Source of the DNA: PALSA-894 sp034669145
Lineage (GTDB): Bacteria; Pseudomonadota; Alphaproteobacteria; Rhizobiales; Xanthobacteraceae
DNA length: 64,000 nt
NCBI GenBank assembly: GCA_034669145.1
Contig: JAXDNY010000281.1
Span: 1-64,000 of the forward strand
Direction of reading: 5' to 3'
The translations under genes and the position numbers were made by a program. Below are positions 26,608 to 34,800 of the stretch, piece after piece. The first letter of the stretch is position 1. Each line of letters begins with the position of its first letter. The notes below the pieces were generated by a model, which did not search any database, had not been told where the DNA came from, and worked only from the letters and a program-made list of their open reading frames with translations.

Positions 26608-26868
26608 GACGCTAGTGTGTCACAATTAGACGGTAGCTGAATGTTTTCGCCCACCCGCTGTGCGCTGCCGCAGAAGACCCAGCAGAAGCAGCGCGTAGGC
26701 GACGCGCGAGGCGCGAGATAGTCCTTGGGTTGAGTGGGTCGGCCTGGGCGGTTGCGAGTCCCGCCGTCTCTCGGCTATTTACGTTGCCCGCGGCCCCGCA
26801 TGCTTAGCGATGTTTTGAACTTACTTGGCCCCTGAGTGGATCGGGGCATTTCATTGGGGAGGAACACC

Positions 26869-27087
26869 ATGCGAGCCATCTTTTTGCTTTGCGTCACGCT
26901 CATCATCGCTCCCTCGATAGTGCGGGCGCAGGGCTGCTCGAAGGATGCGTCGGCGGCGAGTTACGCGCTTTGGGCAGCAAACACGCTCAGAAGCGACGTA
27001 ACCGGTACCCACCCCTGCGGGCGCCGGATCGCGTGTGCGCGAGGGCTGGTCAACGTGAAGGGAAGTCGTAAGTGCCGCTGGCTTTGA
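26869..27087 (+). CDS. small secreted four-cysteine protein, paralogue 2
   Basis: 72 residues. GGGGAGGAACACC precedes ATG 26869. Signal peptide residues 1-20 (ending VRA); the mature part has Cys at four positions and ends LVNVKGSRKCRWL exactly as paralogue 1 does. Over the mature region the two products differ at only a handful of positions (SYALWAANTLRSD against SYMLWAANTLRDN), while leader peptides and flanks differ. Function unknown. Confidence 0.8.
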   Translation: MRAIFLLCVTLIIAPSIVRAQGCSKDASAASYALWAANTLRSDVTGTHPCGRRIACARGLVNVKGSRKCRWL

Positions 27088-27370
27088 GGGATCAGCGCGC
27101 CATTGCCTCGGTGTGACATTGCTAATCCGAGTCGGAGCGCGATCGCTCGCGGGCCATACAGACAGGCGCCGATGAGTCGGCAGGACGGCATAGGGATTGC
27201 GGGCCGGCGCGTTGTAAGCTCGGCAGGAAATTTCACACACGCCGCAAAGCTTGGAGCTTCGTCAATCGCCTAGCCCGGCATGGCGGGGGTTGCTTCCGCA
27301 ACAATGCAGCTTCCGCTAGGCTCTATAACTCCTTGGCAGCGACAACCGGAAAGTCAGCACAACCGCACGT

Positions 27371-27392
27371 TCCGTAACGTGTCATTATGCGA
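27371..27392. repeat. 22-bp repeat, copy B (partner at 296-317)
   Basis: Matches copy A at 21 of 22 bases, with the shared core GTGTCATTATGCGA. It lies 66 bp past the 3' end of the integrase gene and about 280 bp past paralogue 2. The remaining bases of 27088-27458 hold no gene that I can support. Confidence 0.65.
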
Positions 27393-27458
27393 CGGGACTC
27401 GGCCACGTTGCGGCAGCAAACCAAACGAGATGACCGCTCATGCCGTCAGCCCTAGCTA

Positions 27459-28094
27459 TCAATCCAACGTGGTGATGGCGCAAGGTGCCGGCGCCGTCGC
27501 CCACATTCGCGCTGCGATCTCGCGCTCTTCCTCTCCCAAGGCATCCAGATAAATCGCAGTCGTCGTCATGCTGGCGTGGCCGAGCCAGCGCTGCACGAGG
27601 TTGAGCGGCACGCCCGATCGGATTGCATGAATCCCGAAGCTGTGCCTGAGCCCCTTCGGCGTCATGTGCGGACCTTCCGCAATGGATGCGTCTCGCATCA
27701 CCACCTTCAGCAGCTGCCATCCACGGAAGCGTGTAAACTGCCATAAGCGGCGGTCGCGTTCTTCCAATGTGTGCGTCTCGGCCAAGGCATCGAACAGATC
27801 GATCGGGACAGGCACCTCGCGGATCACAGCCGTGCGCTTGCGTTTCTTGAGCGAACGGATCGCGACGAAACCAGCTTGGCGCTCGATCGACTGCGGGGTG
27901 AGCGCGAGAGCCTCGGATATGCGGCAGCCTGTGTGGAGAAGCATCAGGCAGAGGGTTCGCAAGTCGGCTCGGGGACAGGACAGAGCCGCAGTGAGGAACC
28001 GGCTGCGCTCGGCAGTGGTCAGATATTTTCGCTGGCCGGCAGCCGTATAGAGACTGCCAACGCGACCGTCGTTTCTGAGCATTCTTTGCCCCAA
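27459..28094 (-). CDS. tyrosine recombinase / site-specific integrase
   Basis: 211 residues covering mainly the catalytic domain. Visible are Arg in LLHTGCRISEALAL (box I), a basic SLKKRKR loop, GLRHSFGIHA (box II, with Lys in place of the usual first His: TPKGLRHSF), the second His in VQRWLGHASM and the nucleophile Tyr in TAIYLDAL. The arm-binding N-terminal part is short, about 30 residues, which fits XerC-like or small-element integrases. The upstream region holds an inverted 13-bp repeat pair and a terminator; downstream is repeat copy B. Confidence 0.85.
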   Translation of the reverse strand: MGQRMLRNDGRVGSLYTAAGQRKYLTTAERSRFLTAALSCPRADLRTLCLMLLHTGCRISEALALTPQSIERQAGFVAIRSLKKRKRTAVIREVPVPIDLFDALAETHTLEERDRRLWQFTRFRGWQLLKVVMRDASIAEGPHMTPKGLRHSFGIHAIRSGVPLNLVQRWLGHASMTTTAIYLDALGEEEREIAARMWATAPAPCAITTLD

Positions 28095-28132
28095 TCGTCC
28101 CGGCTACCGCGCCGGGAGCGAATGCAATGGTT

Positions 28133-28145
28133 TTGCCTATTCTGT
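28133..28145. repeat. 13-bp inverted copy of the operator half-site
   Basis: TTGCCTATTCTGT here is the exact reverse complement of 28256-28268. It lies 39 bp upstream of the integrase start. The paired sites flank a terminator, as in a phage-like control region. Confidence 0.6.
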
Positions 28146-28156
28146 TGACCCCTCCC

Positions 28157-28181
28157 AAAGCCCCGCAGTTGCGAGGCTTTT
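28157..28181. terminator. bidirectional hairpin terminator between integrase and XRE gene
   Basis: AAAGCCCCGCA and TGCGAGGCTTT form an 11-bp stem with one mismatch, flanked by AAA and TTTT. It would stop transcription from the XRE side entering the integrase gene. Confidence 0.6.
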
Positions 28182-28245
28182 CGAATTGACGTGAGCGCAC
28201 GCTACCCTAGGTGGCAGTAAAAATCAAGTATCCTGGCGTAAATTA

Positions 28246-28277
28246 TTGACACTACACAGAATAGGCAATTCTGTTGA
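28246..28277 (+). promoter_or_regulatory. promoter/operator of the XRE regulator
   Basis: TTGACA (28246-28251) is a good -35. Within the following bases ACAGAAT and ATTCTGT (28256-28262 and 28268-28274) form a perfect 7-bp inverted repeat around AGGCA, overlapping the spacer and the expected -10. The left half recurs inverted at 28133-28145. This is the layout of an autoregulated repressor site. Confidence 0.55.
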
Positions 28278-28418
28278 AAGTCATTATCGGCGCTACCTCC
28301 TACTGATACACAGCATCGGAAGGTTCAACTGTCAGCTTAATCTTCCGAACGCTGCTTGAATTCTGGCGACCCCAGCTCTCGCTCTGCGAAAGCTTCGGCA
28401 CTCAAGGAGAGGAACGTC

Positions 28419-28838
28419 ATGACAGAAGAACCTACCAGCTCAGTCAGAATGAAGAAGCGCCGGGCCGGCGCCGCGGATGTCGAAATCGGCCGCAAGATTC
28501 GCGCATTGCGGCTGGAGCGCGGCTTGTCACAGACCGATCTTGCGGACGCGATCGACCTGACGTTCCAGCAAGTGCAAAAGTACGAAAAGGGGACGAACCG
28601 CGTCTCGGCGGGGCGGCTGGTGCAAATTGCCGACAAGCTCAACACGCCCATCATGTTCTTCTATGGCTCAGCCAAGCCGGGATCCAAAAAGAGGGACGCC
28701 CGCGACAGCGGGCTTGCGTTGATTCAGACCAAGGGAGCGATGCGTTTGCTGCGCTCCTACGCAGCCATTTCATCGCGCGCGATCAAGTATGCGCTAGTTG
28801 TGCTCGCGGAGTCCTTGAGCAATCAGAAGCGCAGCTAG
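28419..28838 (+). CDS. XRE-family helix-turn-helix regulator
   Basis: ATG 28419 has AAGGAGAGG eight bases upstream and is preferred to the upstream in-frame ATG at 28356. 140 residues: HTH at about 25-75 (IGRKIRALRLERGLSQTDLA, then FQQVQKYEKGTNRVSAGRL), typical Cro/C1 type, followed by a C-terminal helical extension. It is likely the repressor for the operator upstream and for the integrase side of the control region. Confidence 0.88.
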   Translation: MTEEPTSSVRMKKRRAGAADVEIGRKIRALRLERGLSQTDLADAIDLTFQQVQKYEKGTNRVSAGRLVQIADKLNTPIMFFYGSAKPGSKKRDARDSGLALIQTKGAMRLLRSYAAISSRAIKYALVVLAESLSNQKRS

Positions 28839-29029
28839 TAGGCCCTCCGTCATAAGGCGGCTACTCGCGCGCAGCTGGCCGGGGCGCGTGATTCTCTCAT
28901 CGGACACTGAAAATGACAGGTCGAGATGGAGCCCCGCCGACCTACCGCAGTCACTCGTTTTGTAATCTGACATTATTGTGTACGTCGCCTTCCCCTTGAC
29001 GGGCATTTGGAACCCGCCACTATGTTGCA

Positions 29030-29593
29030 ATGCAAGAGTTCAAGCGAAATCAGGTCGAGGAAGCGATTGTGCGGATGGCCTATCCGCACAATTCCAGGGC
29101 AGCTACCGAGGTTCGCAACCGCCTCAAGCGGCTCTTGGACACTGACCGAGCTCTTGGGCGTAACTCCCGGTCGAGCGACCCCGAGCGCGCGAACTATGCG
29201 TTCTTCAGTTCCGAGGAACCTGGGAAGGGAATTGAAGTCAAGTATTCAGCCTACGAGGCGTTCGCGCTTCACATGGGCTTCATGCTGCTATCCTTCGGCC
29301 ATCCGCAGCGCTTGGCCGTCTTGATTGCTCGGCGAGCACGCCAAGAGCTCGAACCCAAGTACCCGGGGATAGTTCGAAGTGATTCATCCCACTTCCTTGT
29401 GATCGTTGCCCGTCAGAGACGTCAGCAGGTTGTGCGTTCGGTGAACGTACTTGCTGAAGCCAAATTGGGCGAGTTTCTGGAGCGCGAGAAGGATGGCTTT
29501 ATCATCCGGATGGAGCTCACCGAGGCGGCGCGCGTACTTCGACGGCACTTGGAAGAGACCCTTCCTAGCAAGAGAGGTCGCGGAAGTTCGTAA
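29030..29593 (+). CDS. hypothetical protein (187 aa), mobile-region gene
   Basis: The N-terminus (FKRNQVEEAIVRMAYPHNS) and mixed helical content look like a cytoplasmic protein. The middle has HMGFMLLSFGHPQRLAVLIARRARQEL. No family recognised. It sits between the XRE regulator and the terminase module, in the same direction as both. Two hairpins follow its stop. Confidence 0.65.
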   Translation: MQEFKRNQVEEAIVRMAYPHNSRAATEVRNRLKRLLDTDRALGRNSRSSDPERANYAFFSSEEPGKGIEVKYSAYEAFALHMGFMLLSFGHPQRLAVLIARRARQELEPKYPGIVRSDSSHFLVIVARQRRQQVVRSVNVLAEAKLGEFLEREKDGFIIRMELTEAARVLRRHLEETLPSKRGRGSS

Positions 29594-29654
29594 GAGCTAC
29601 GGCGTAGCGCTCTAAGCTTCGAAGATGGAACTGCTTCACCTGCTTGTGAAGCAG
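29594..29654 (+). terminator. double hairpin after the 29030-29593 gene
   Basis: The first hairpin (AGAGCTAC / GTAGCGCTCT, near 29593-29612) abuts the stop codon. The second (CTGCTTCAC 29631-29639 with GTGAAGCAG 29646-29654) is a perfect 9-bp stem with a 6-base loop. There is no long U-tract. Confidence 0.45.
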
Positions 29655-30088
29655 CGCCCTTGCAACAGCTTGATTTTGGAAGTATGGATTCAAGTTCTTA
29701 TTGCTCGGCGTGACTTTCCCCGCCGATCCAAGCACCGCTTACGTCGCGGAGCCGATCGAGCCCAGTGGCTCTCCTGCTAATCGCCAACTGAATCGCGCCG
29801 GCCGATACAAGAGGAAAAGGCGATGACAAGAAGGTCAAGAAGCTACATCCTATTGAAACCCTCGTCAGGGTTTCCATTAAAGAGCTGAACGGTCGTCCGC
29901 CGAAGCGATCGCGAGAGCGCAAAGGTTCGAACGAAGAACTTATGAGCGTGCGCACTGATCTGCAACTCGCAATCATCGGGCAGACGATCGTGGTCTGTGG
30001 GATCGCTCGGATGGATCACTAGGAGCGACCGGCAAGCACGCCAGCAACTTGGCGATATCTCTGATGGGACGGGGTTTAAGGAGATACA
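29655..30088. other. intergenic region before the methyltransferase gene
   Basis: No supported gene. GAAACCCT and AGGGTTTC around 29855-29874 form a perfect 8-bp hairpin. A frame around 29830-30021 (LVRVSIKELNGRPPKRSR) is possibly a remnant. AAGGAGATACA right before 30089 is a strong ribosome-binding site for the next gene. Confidence 0.4.
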
Positions 30089-31462
30089 ATGAAGAGAGCG
30101 GCAAGACACCGCTTTGCAGAACCTCAACCTGAATTCCACACACGACACTTGAAGCATGCTCCTCCGGACCCCTCGGCAGCGGATGAGATCGAATACATTT
30201 CTCCCAGGAAGCTGAAGCCGGATCCGCGCAATGCGCGGCAGCATAGCAAGAAACAGATCGAGCAACTCGTCCAGGCCATCCGGCGCTTCGGCTTCACGGC
30301 GCCGATCCTTATCGATGAGGACAACAACATACTCGCGGGCCACGCACGCCTAGAGGCCGCAAAGCTGCTCAAGCTGAAAACAGTCCCGTGTCGGCGGTTG
30401 CTCAATCTGAGCAAGGTTCTCAAGCGCGCGTACATCCTCGCCGATAACAAGCTCGCTCTGAATGCGATTTGGGACGAGGAACTCCTGGCAGGTGAGCTGC
30501 AAGGACTGCTGGCGGACAGGCTCGACGTCAGCCTGACGGGCTTCTCGCTCCCTGAGATCGATAGCTTGATCGAGGGACTTGTTCCTGAGGAGCCTGGCGC
30601 ACCCGAGGACGACATTCTGCCGGCGAGCGTTCCGGCACGCTGCCGGCCCGGCGATCTCTATCAGCTCGGTCCCCATCGCCTGATCTGCGGCAACGCGCTC
30701 GACCGCGCGATCGTGAAGGCGCTCATGGGCCGTGAAATCGCCTACATGGTGTTCACCGATCCTCCCTGGAATCTCCCGGCGGAGAGCCTCGGCGGCAAGG
30801 GGAAGATCAAGCATCGCGATTTCGCGATGGCACATGGTGAGATGAGCCGCGCGCAGTTCACCGAATTCCTGCGGAACGCCTTCACACGACTCGTCGAAGC
30901 CAGCGCCGACGGCTCAATCCATTTTCTGGTGATCGATTGGCGTCATCTGCGTGAGATGCTTGATGCCGGCGAGGCGGTTTATTCAGAGCTGAAGCAGCTC
31001 ATCATCTGGGCCAAGGACAACGGCGGGATGGGCTCGTTTTATCGCGGGCGTCACGAATTGATATTCGCGTGGCGCCAGGGTTCGGCACCTCACACGAACA
31101 ATTTTCGACTGGGAGAAAACGGTCGCTACAGGACAAACGTCTGGCAATACAAAGGCGTCAATACGTTTCGTGCAGGACGCATGGAGGAGCTCGCGCGGCA
31201 TCCGACCGCGAAACCGGTGCAGATGATCGCGGACGCCATCAAGGATGTCTCACAACGTGGAGGGATCGTCCTCGATCTCTTCGGCGGCAGCGGCTCGACT
31301 CTCATCGCAGCTCATAAGACCGGCCGCCGCGGCTTTCTATGCGAGATCGACCCAACCTATTGCGACCGGATCCTGGCTCGTTGGGAGGCATACGCAAAAG
31401 ATGACGCGAAGCTGATCTCCCGCGCGAGGCCGATGCCGCCCAAGCGGAGGACTGCGCGATGA
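30089..31462 (+). CDS. ParB-domain adenine/cytosine-N4 DNA methyltransferase
   Basis: 457 residues. The N-terminal ParB/Sulfiredoxin-like nuclease-type domain (about 33-160) includes ILIDEDNNILAGHARLEAAK. The C-terminal N6_N4 methyltransferase domain has the catalytic DPPW (224-227) and the SAM-binding FGGSGST (about 398-404). Such fusions occur in phages and phage-like islands and methylate the element's own DNA. It overlaps the DUF5681 gene by 4 bp, so methylase, DUF5681 and terminase form one operon. Confidence 0.92.
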   Translation: MKRAARHRFAEPQPEFHTRHLKHAPPDPSAADEIEYISPRKLKPDPRNARQHSKKQIEQLVQAIRRFGFTAPILIDEDNNILAGHARLEAAKLLKLKTVPCRRLLNLSKVLKRAYILADNKLALNAIWDEELLAGELQGLLADRLDVSLTGFSLPEIDSLIEGLVPEEPGAPEDDILPASVPARCRPGDLYQLGPHRLICGNALDRAIVKALMGREIAYMVFTDPPWNLPAESLGGKGKIKHRDFAMAHGEMSRAQFTEFLRNAFTRLVEASADGSIHFLVIDWRHLREMLDAGEAVYSELKQLIIWAKDNGGMGSFYRGRHELIFAWRQGSAPHTNNFRLGENGRYRTNVWQYKGVNTFRAGRMEELARHPTAKPVQMIADAIKDVSQRGGIVLDLFGGSGSTLIAAHKTGRRGFLCEIDPTYCDRILARWEAYAKDDAKLISRARPMPPKRRTAR

Positions 31463-31857
31463 AATCCAAGCGCAAGGGCGAAAGCGCCTATGAGGTCGGC
31501 TACAAGAAGCCGCCGAAGCGAAGCCAATTCAGAGCCGGCAAGTCGGGCAATCCGCGAGGGCGGCCGAAGGACCGGAAAAACGAAGACACGATCCTCGACG
31601 AAATCCTGCATCGCAAGCTGCCGATGCGTGATCGCGGGCGTATCCGCGAGGTGCCGATCATCGAGGCGATCTTCCTGAAATTCACCGAAGCAGCACTGCG
31701 GGGCGATCCGAAAGCCGCAGCGTTCCTGCTCGGTCGTTATGCACCACCGGCGGCCGACGAGGCCGGCGACCGGGATCTGAGCCGTGAGGATCAGGAGATT
31801 CTCGATGCATTCGCCAGAAGGATGCAGGCCACTCCAAAGAAAGGAAGCGAGCGATGA
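31459..31857 (+). CDS. DUF5681-domain protein
   Basis: 132 residues. The N-terminal motif (EVGYKKPPKRSQFRAGKSG, then NPRGRPKDR) is the DUF5681 signature; the rest is helical with an acidic tail. In phage-like operons it precedes the terminase and may serve as a small-terminase-like DNA recogniser. That role is inferred from position. ATGA overlaps join it to both neighbours. Confidence 0.85.
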   Translation: MKSKRKGESAYEVGYKKPPKRSQFRAGKSGNPRGRPKDRKNEDTILDEILHRKLPMRDRGRIREVPIIEAIFLKFTEAALRGDPKAAAFLLGRYAPPAADEAGDRDLSREDQEILDAFARRMQATPKKGSER

Positions 31858-33251
31858 AACACGAACGCGATCTTGTCGATGCACTCCTACGTACCGATTT
31901 TCCGAGTTTCGTGCGGCGGTGCTTCCAGACCCTGAACCCAGGCGTGCCCTTCATGGCGAACTGGCACCACGACGCGATCGGATTCCAACTCGATCGCGTC
32001 CGTCGCGGCGAAAACACCAGGCTGATCATCAACATGCCGCCGCGCTATGGAAAATCTCAGATCGTCTCAGTGGCATACGTGGCATTCGAGCTCGGACACA
32101 ATCCGAACCGGCGCATCTTCGTGATTAGCTACGGCGCGGAGCTCGCCGACAAGCATGCGGCAGATTTCCGGTCGATCATCGAATCCGATTGGTACAGGCG
32201 TGTCTTTCCCGGCATGCGAATCAAGCGCATCCACGAGAATGAGGTCACGACCACGAAGCGAGGCTTTCGCAAGGCGACGACCATCGGCGGAACGCTGACA
32301 GGGCTCGGGGGCGACGTCTTCATCCTAGACGATCCGCAAAAGACTCAGGACGTCATGTCGGAGGCGCGGCGCAATACGGTGAACAACTTTGTCCCCAATA
32401 CGCTGATGTCGCGATTAGACGACAAACGCTCCGGATCGGTCATCATGGTCACACAGCGCGTGCACGCCCAGGACCTCAGCGGCTTCTTGCTCGATAACTC
32501 ATCCGAATGGGAGCATTTGAGCTTGCCTGCGATCGCCGAGGCCAACGAACGGATCCAGGTCGGAGAAGGTACCTTCCATGAGCGCAAGGCAGGTGAGGCG
32601 CTCCACCCCGATCGCGAGCCGGTCGAAGTGCTGGAGCGAATCCGGCGCGAGCAAGGGAGCGACACGTTCTCGGCGCAGTATCAACAGTCACCGGTGCCGC
32701 CCGGCGGTAATATGTTCAAGCGAGTGTGGTTGCGGCGCTACGAGGTCGCGCCCCCGCGAAGCTACCGTACCCGTATCTTGATGAGCCTGGATACCGCGGC
32801 CAAGGGCGGCGCACACAATGATTGGTCCGTCTGTACAGTTTGGCAGGTTGAAGGTCGCAAGCTCTTTTACTTACTCGATATGGACAGACGGCAATGTGAG
32901 TTTCCGCAACTCCTCGAGATTACGCAGACTCTTGCCCAACAGTACAAGCCTCACGCGATCTTGATCGAAGACGCATCGACCGGGAGCGCGCTTCAGCAGA
33001 TGCTTCGTCCGAAAGGGCTGCCGGTTCGGCTCGTGAAGGTCGAGAGCGACAAGGTGGGTCGCGCTTACGTACAGCAGGCCAAGTTCGAGGCGGGACAAGT
33101 CCTCTTCCCAAGTAACGCGTCTTTCCTGGCCGAATTGGAGTTGGAGTTGCTGCGTTTTCCGCAAGGCAAAAATGACGACATTGTGGATAGTATCACCCAG
33201 GCGTTGGGCCACAAATGGGGCTACGACACGTCGCTGAGCTGGGTGGGTTGA
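31854..33251 (+). CDS. terL: phage terminase large subunit
   Basis: 465 residues. ATPase: Walker A PPRYGKSQ (62-69) and Walker B VFILDDP (about 155-161). The nuclease half has an RNase H-like fold with acidic residues in LMSLDTAAKGG, AILIEDASTG and GKNDDIVDS. It packages DNA into capsids in phages and GTAs. No portal, protease or capsid gene follows here; a gene on the other strand starts the next unit. The packaging module is therefore orphaned, or acts with a helper phage. Confidence 0.92.
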   Translation: MKHERDLVDALLRTDFPSFVRRCFQTLNPGVPFMANWHHDAIGFQLDRVRRGENTRLIINMPPRYGKSQIVSVAYVAFELGHNPNRRIFVISYGAELADKHAADFRSIIESDWYRRVFPGMRIKRIHENEVTTTKRGFRKATTIGGTLTGLGGDVFILDDPQKTQDVMSEARRNTVNNFVPNTLMSRLDDKRSGSVIMVTQRVHAQDLSGFLLDNSSEWEHLSLPAIAEANERIQVGEGTFHERKAGEALHPDREPVEVLERIRREQGSDTFSAQYQQSPVPPGGNMFKRVWLRRYEVAPPRSYRTRILMSLDTAAKGGAHNDWSVCTVWQVEGRKLFYLLDMDRRQCEFPQLLEITQTLAQQYKPHAILIEDASTGSALQQMLRPKGLPVRLVKVESDKVGRAYVQQAKFEAGQVLFPSNASFLAELELELLRFPQGKNDDIVDSITQALGHKWGYDTSLSWVG

Positions 33252-33256
33252 TCAGG

Positions 33257-33961
33257 CTAGGTCTTCTGCTGGGCGCGAAGATTCGACGCGTTTCTGGACT
33301 GCGTCGACACATAGTCGAGCCATAGTCGGAATTCCGTAACGAGCGGCGGCTCCGGCCGCGCCCGAAACCATCGCTGCCGTTCCATGTAGACACCGTAGTC
33401 GTTCAGCGTGCTCCAGGCCCCAGTCCCGGGGAGTTTGGGGAGCCCGAGCGAAACCGCCATGCTCATCACGAACTGATCGAGCGGCACATGACAGTAGCCG
33501 AACAGATGCTCGTAGCCGGCGATCCGGTCGCCGAGAACGAAGACATACTTAAGCGTCATGTTGAACCACTTCTGGGCGTGCCCGACCGTGAAATGCTGAT
33601 ACCCCGTGTTCCGGAACGCCTCGATCAACTGTTGGCACGCAGCCTGATGCCATTGATCGAACTCCGCCTGCGTGCGGGCTTGCTTTGCCTCTGTGACAAG
33701 GTCGCGTACGCGGTTTGGTATCCCGCCCTTGTCGTATCTGGAAACGCCCCGGACCGTTCGCTGCAGGTCGCGATAGGCGAGACGGACACAGCTTGTCAGG
33801 AGGTCATTCTTGCCGAAGTGAATGGCGATAAGGAAGTCTTCCATCGCCCTCGGGCTGATCATTGAGCGCGGGTTCACCGGTAATCCGGATTCGGTCGAAG
33901 AGACTGGCGTCCCCGCGGCGCCGGCTGCGACCATTTCGGTTTCGACGTCAGATCCGGACAT
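33257..33961 (-). CDS. hypothetical protein (234 aa)
   Basis: Contains ISPRAMEDFLIAIHFGKND, FTVGHAQKWFNMTLKYVFVL and a PLDQFVMSMA segment, all of which look like a compact conserved cytoplasmic domain. I recognise the pattern as a recurring hypothetical family but know no function. It is divergent from the small XRE regulator at 34044, which suggests the two form a regulated pair. Confidence 0.7.
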   Translation of the reverse strand: MSGSDVETEMVAAGAAGTPVSSTESGLPVNPRSMISPRAMEDFLIAIHFGKNDLLTSCVRLAYRDLQRTVRGVSRYDKGGIPNRVRDLVTEAKQARTQAEFDQWHQAACQQLIEAFRNTGYQHFTVGHAQKWFNMTLKYVFVLGDRIAGYEHLFGYCHVPLDQFVMSMAVSLGLPKLPGTGAWSTLNDYGVYMERQRWFRARPEPPLVTEFRLWLDYVSTQSRNASNLRAQQKT

Positions 33962-34043
33962 AACGGCGCAGGGTGCAGGGCTAATGTGTCTTCTGTAATC
34001 CTATTTTGGGATAATTCGGCTTTGGGATCAACTCTTTGCGCCG

Positions 34044-34307
34044 ATGAGTCCCTCGGCGCGCCGCACCCTGAAGTCGGTCCACTCGGACGAGCAGCAGCTC
34101 CTGCGCGAACTGTTGATTCGGGCGCGCGAGGAAGCCGAGCTTACCCAGCAGAAGCTCGCCGAGCGTCTCAAGAAGCATCAGTCCTTCGTGGCGAAGTACG
34201 AGGGTGGTGAGCGTCGCCTCGATGTAATCGAGCTGATCCGGATTTGCCGCGCAATCGGGGCTGACCCCAGGCCTATCTTCCGCGCCTTACTAAAGGCGAT
34301 CGGGTAA
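34044..34307 (+). CDS. small XRE-family helix-turn-helix protein
   Basis: 87 residues, nearly all HTH: LIRAREEAELTQQKLAERLK, then HQSFVAKYEGGERRLDV. A single-domain Cro-like regulator. The 82-bp divergent spacer with 33257-33961 is AT-rich for the region and likely holds its operator. Confidence 0.85.
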   Translation: MSPSARRTLKSVHSDEQQLLRELLIRAREEAELTQQKLAERLKKHQSFVAKYEGGERRLDVIELIRICRAIGADPRPIFRALLKAIG

Positions 34308-34464
34308 CAGCTCCAGGCTCGGCGGCAACAAACCGCTTCGGGCGATTTTTGATCATCGCATTGCTGCGTTTGGGCCAACTGAGCCACAAGATTGCTCAGC
34401 TTCTGCTCGACTTCGCGGCGCAAGAGAGCGTGTGTGGTGGCGTTCAACCAAGGGAGGATGCCCC

Positions 34465-34686
34465 ATGGACGCCACCATCGCCGAGACCGCCATCAAGGCC
34501 TACCTCAAGGAAATTCATACCCGCCTCGACGAGGCGGCCAGCATTGCCAAGGCGGCCAACGCCTGCGCTGAGTCCGGGAACGCCGACAAGGGCGTTCATG
34601 TTGCCCTCGACATCGAGCAGCTCTGCTACGAGGCAACACGCTTGCTTGACGCCGCGAGCCTGATCAACCGATTGGCCAAGGAGTAG
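34465..34686 (+). CDS. small helical hypothetical protein (73 aa)
   Basis: The ATG at 34465 follows AGGGAGGATGCCCC. The product (MDATIAETAIKAYLKEIHTR, then EAASIAKAANACAESG) is helical throughout. It is the first gene of a run that leads to DUF3489, DUF2924 and the serine recombinase. Function unknown. Confidence 0.65.
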   Translation: MDATIAETAIKAYLKEIHTRLDEAASIAKAANACAESGNADKGVHVALDIEQLCYEATRLLDAASLINRLAKE

Positions 34687-34800
34687 CCGCAGCCAGACCT
34701 TTACCATTCCTCCTCGTCGCTTGATCCCGCCAGCGCCGTCGGCCTCCGCGGGCCTGCCGTCGTGCAGCGATCCTGCTGCCCGACACAAAAGGCAAGTCCG

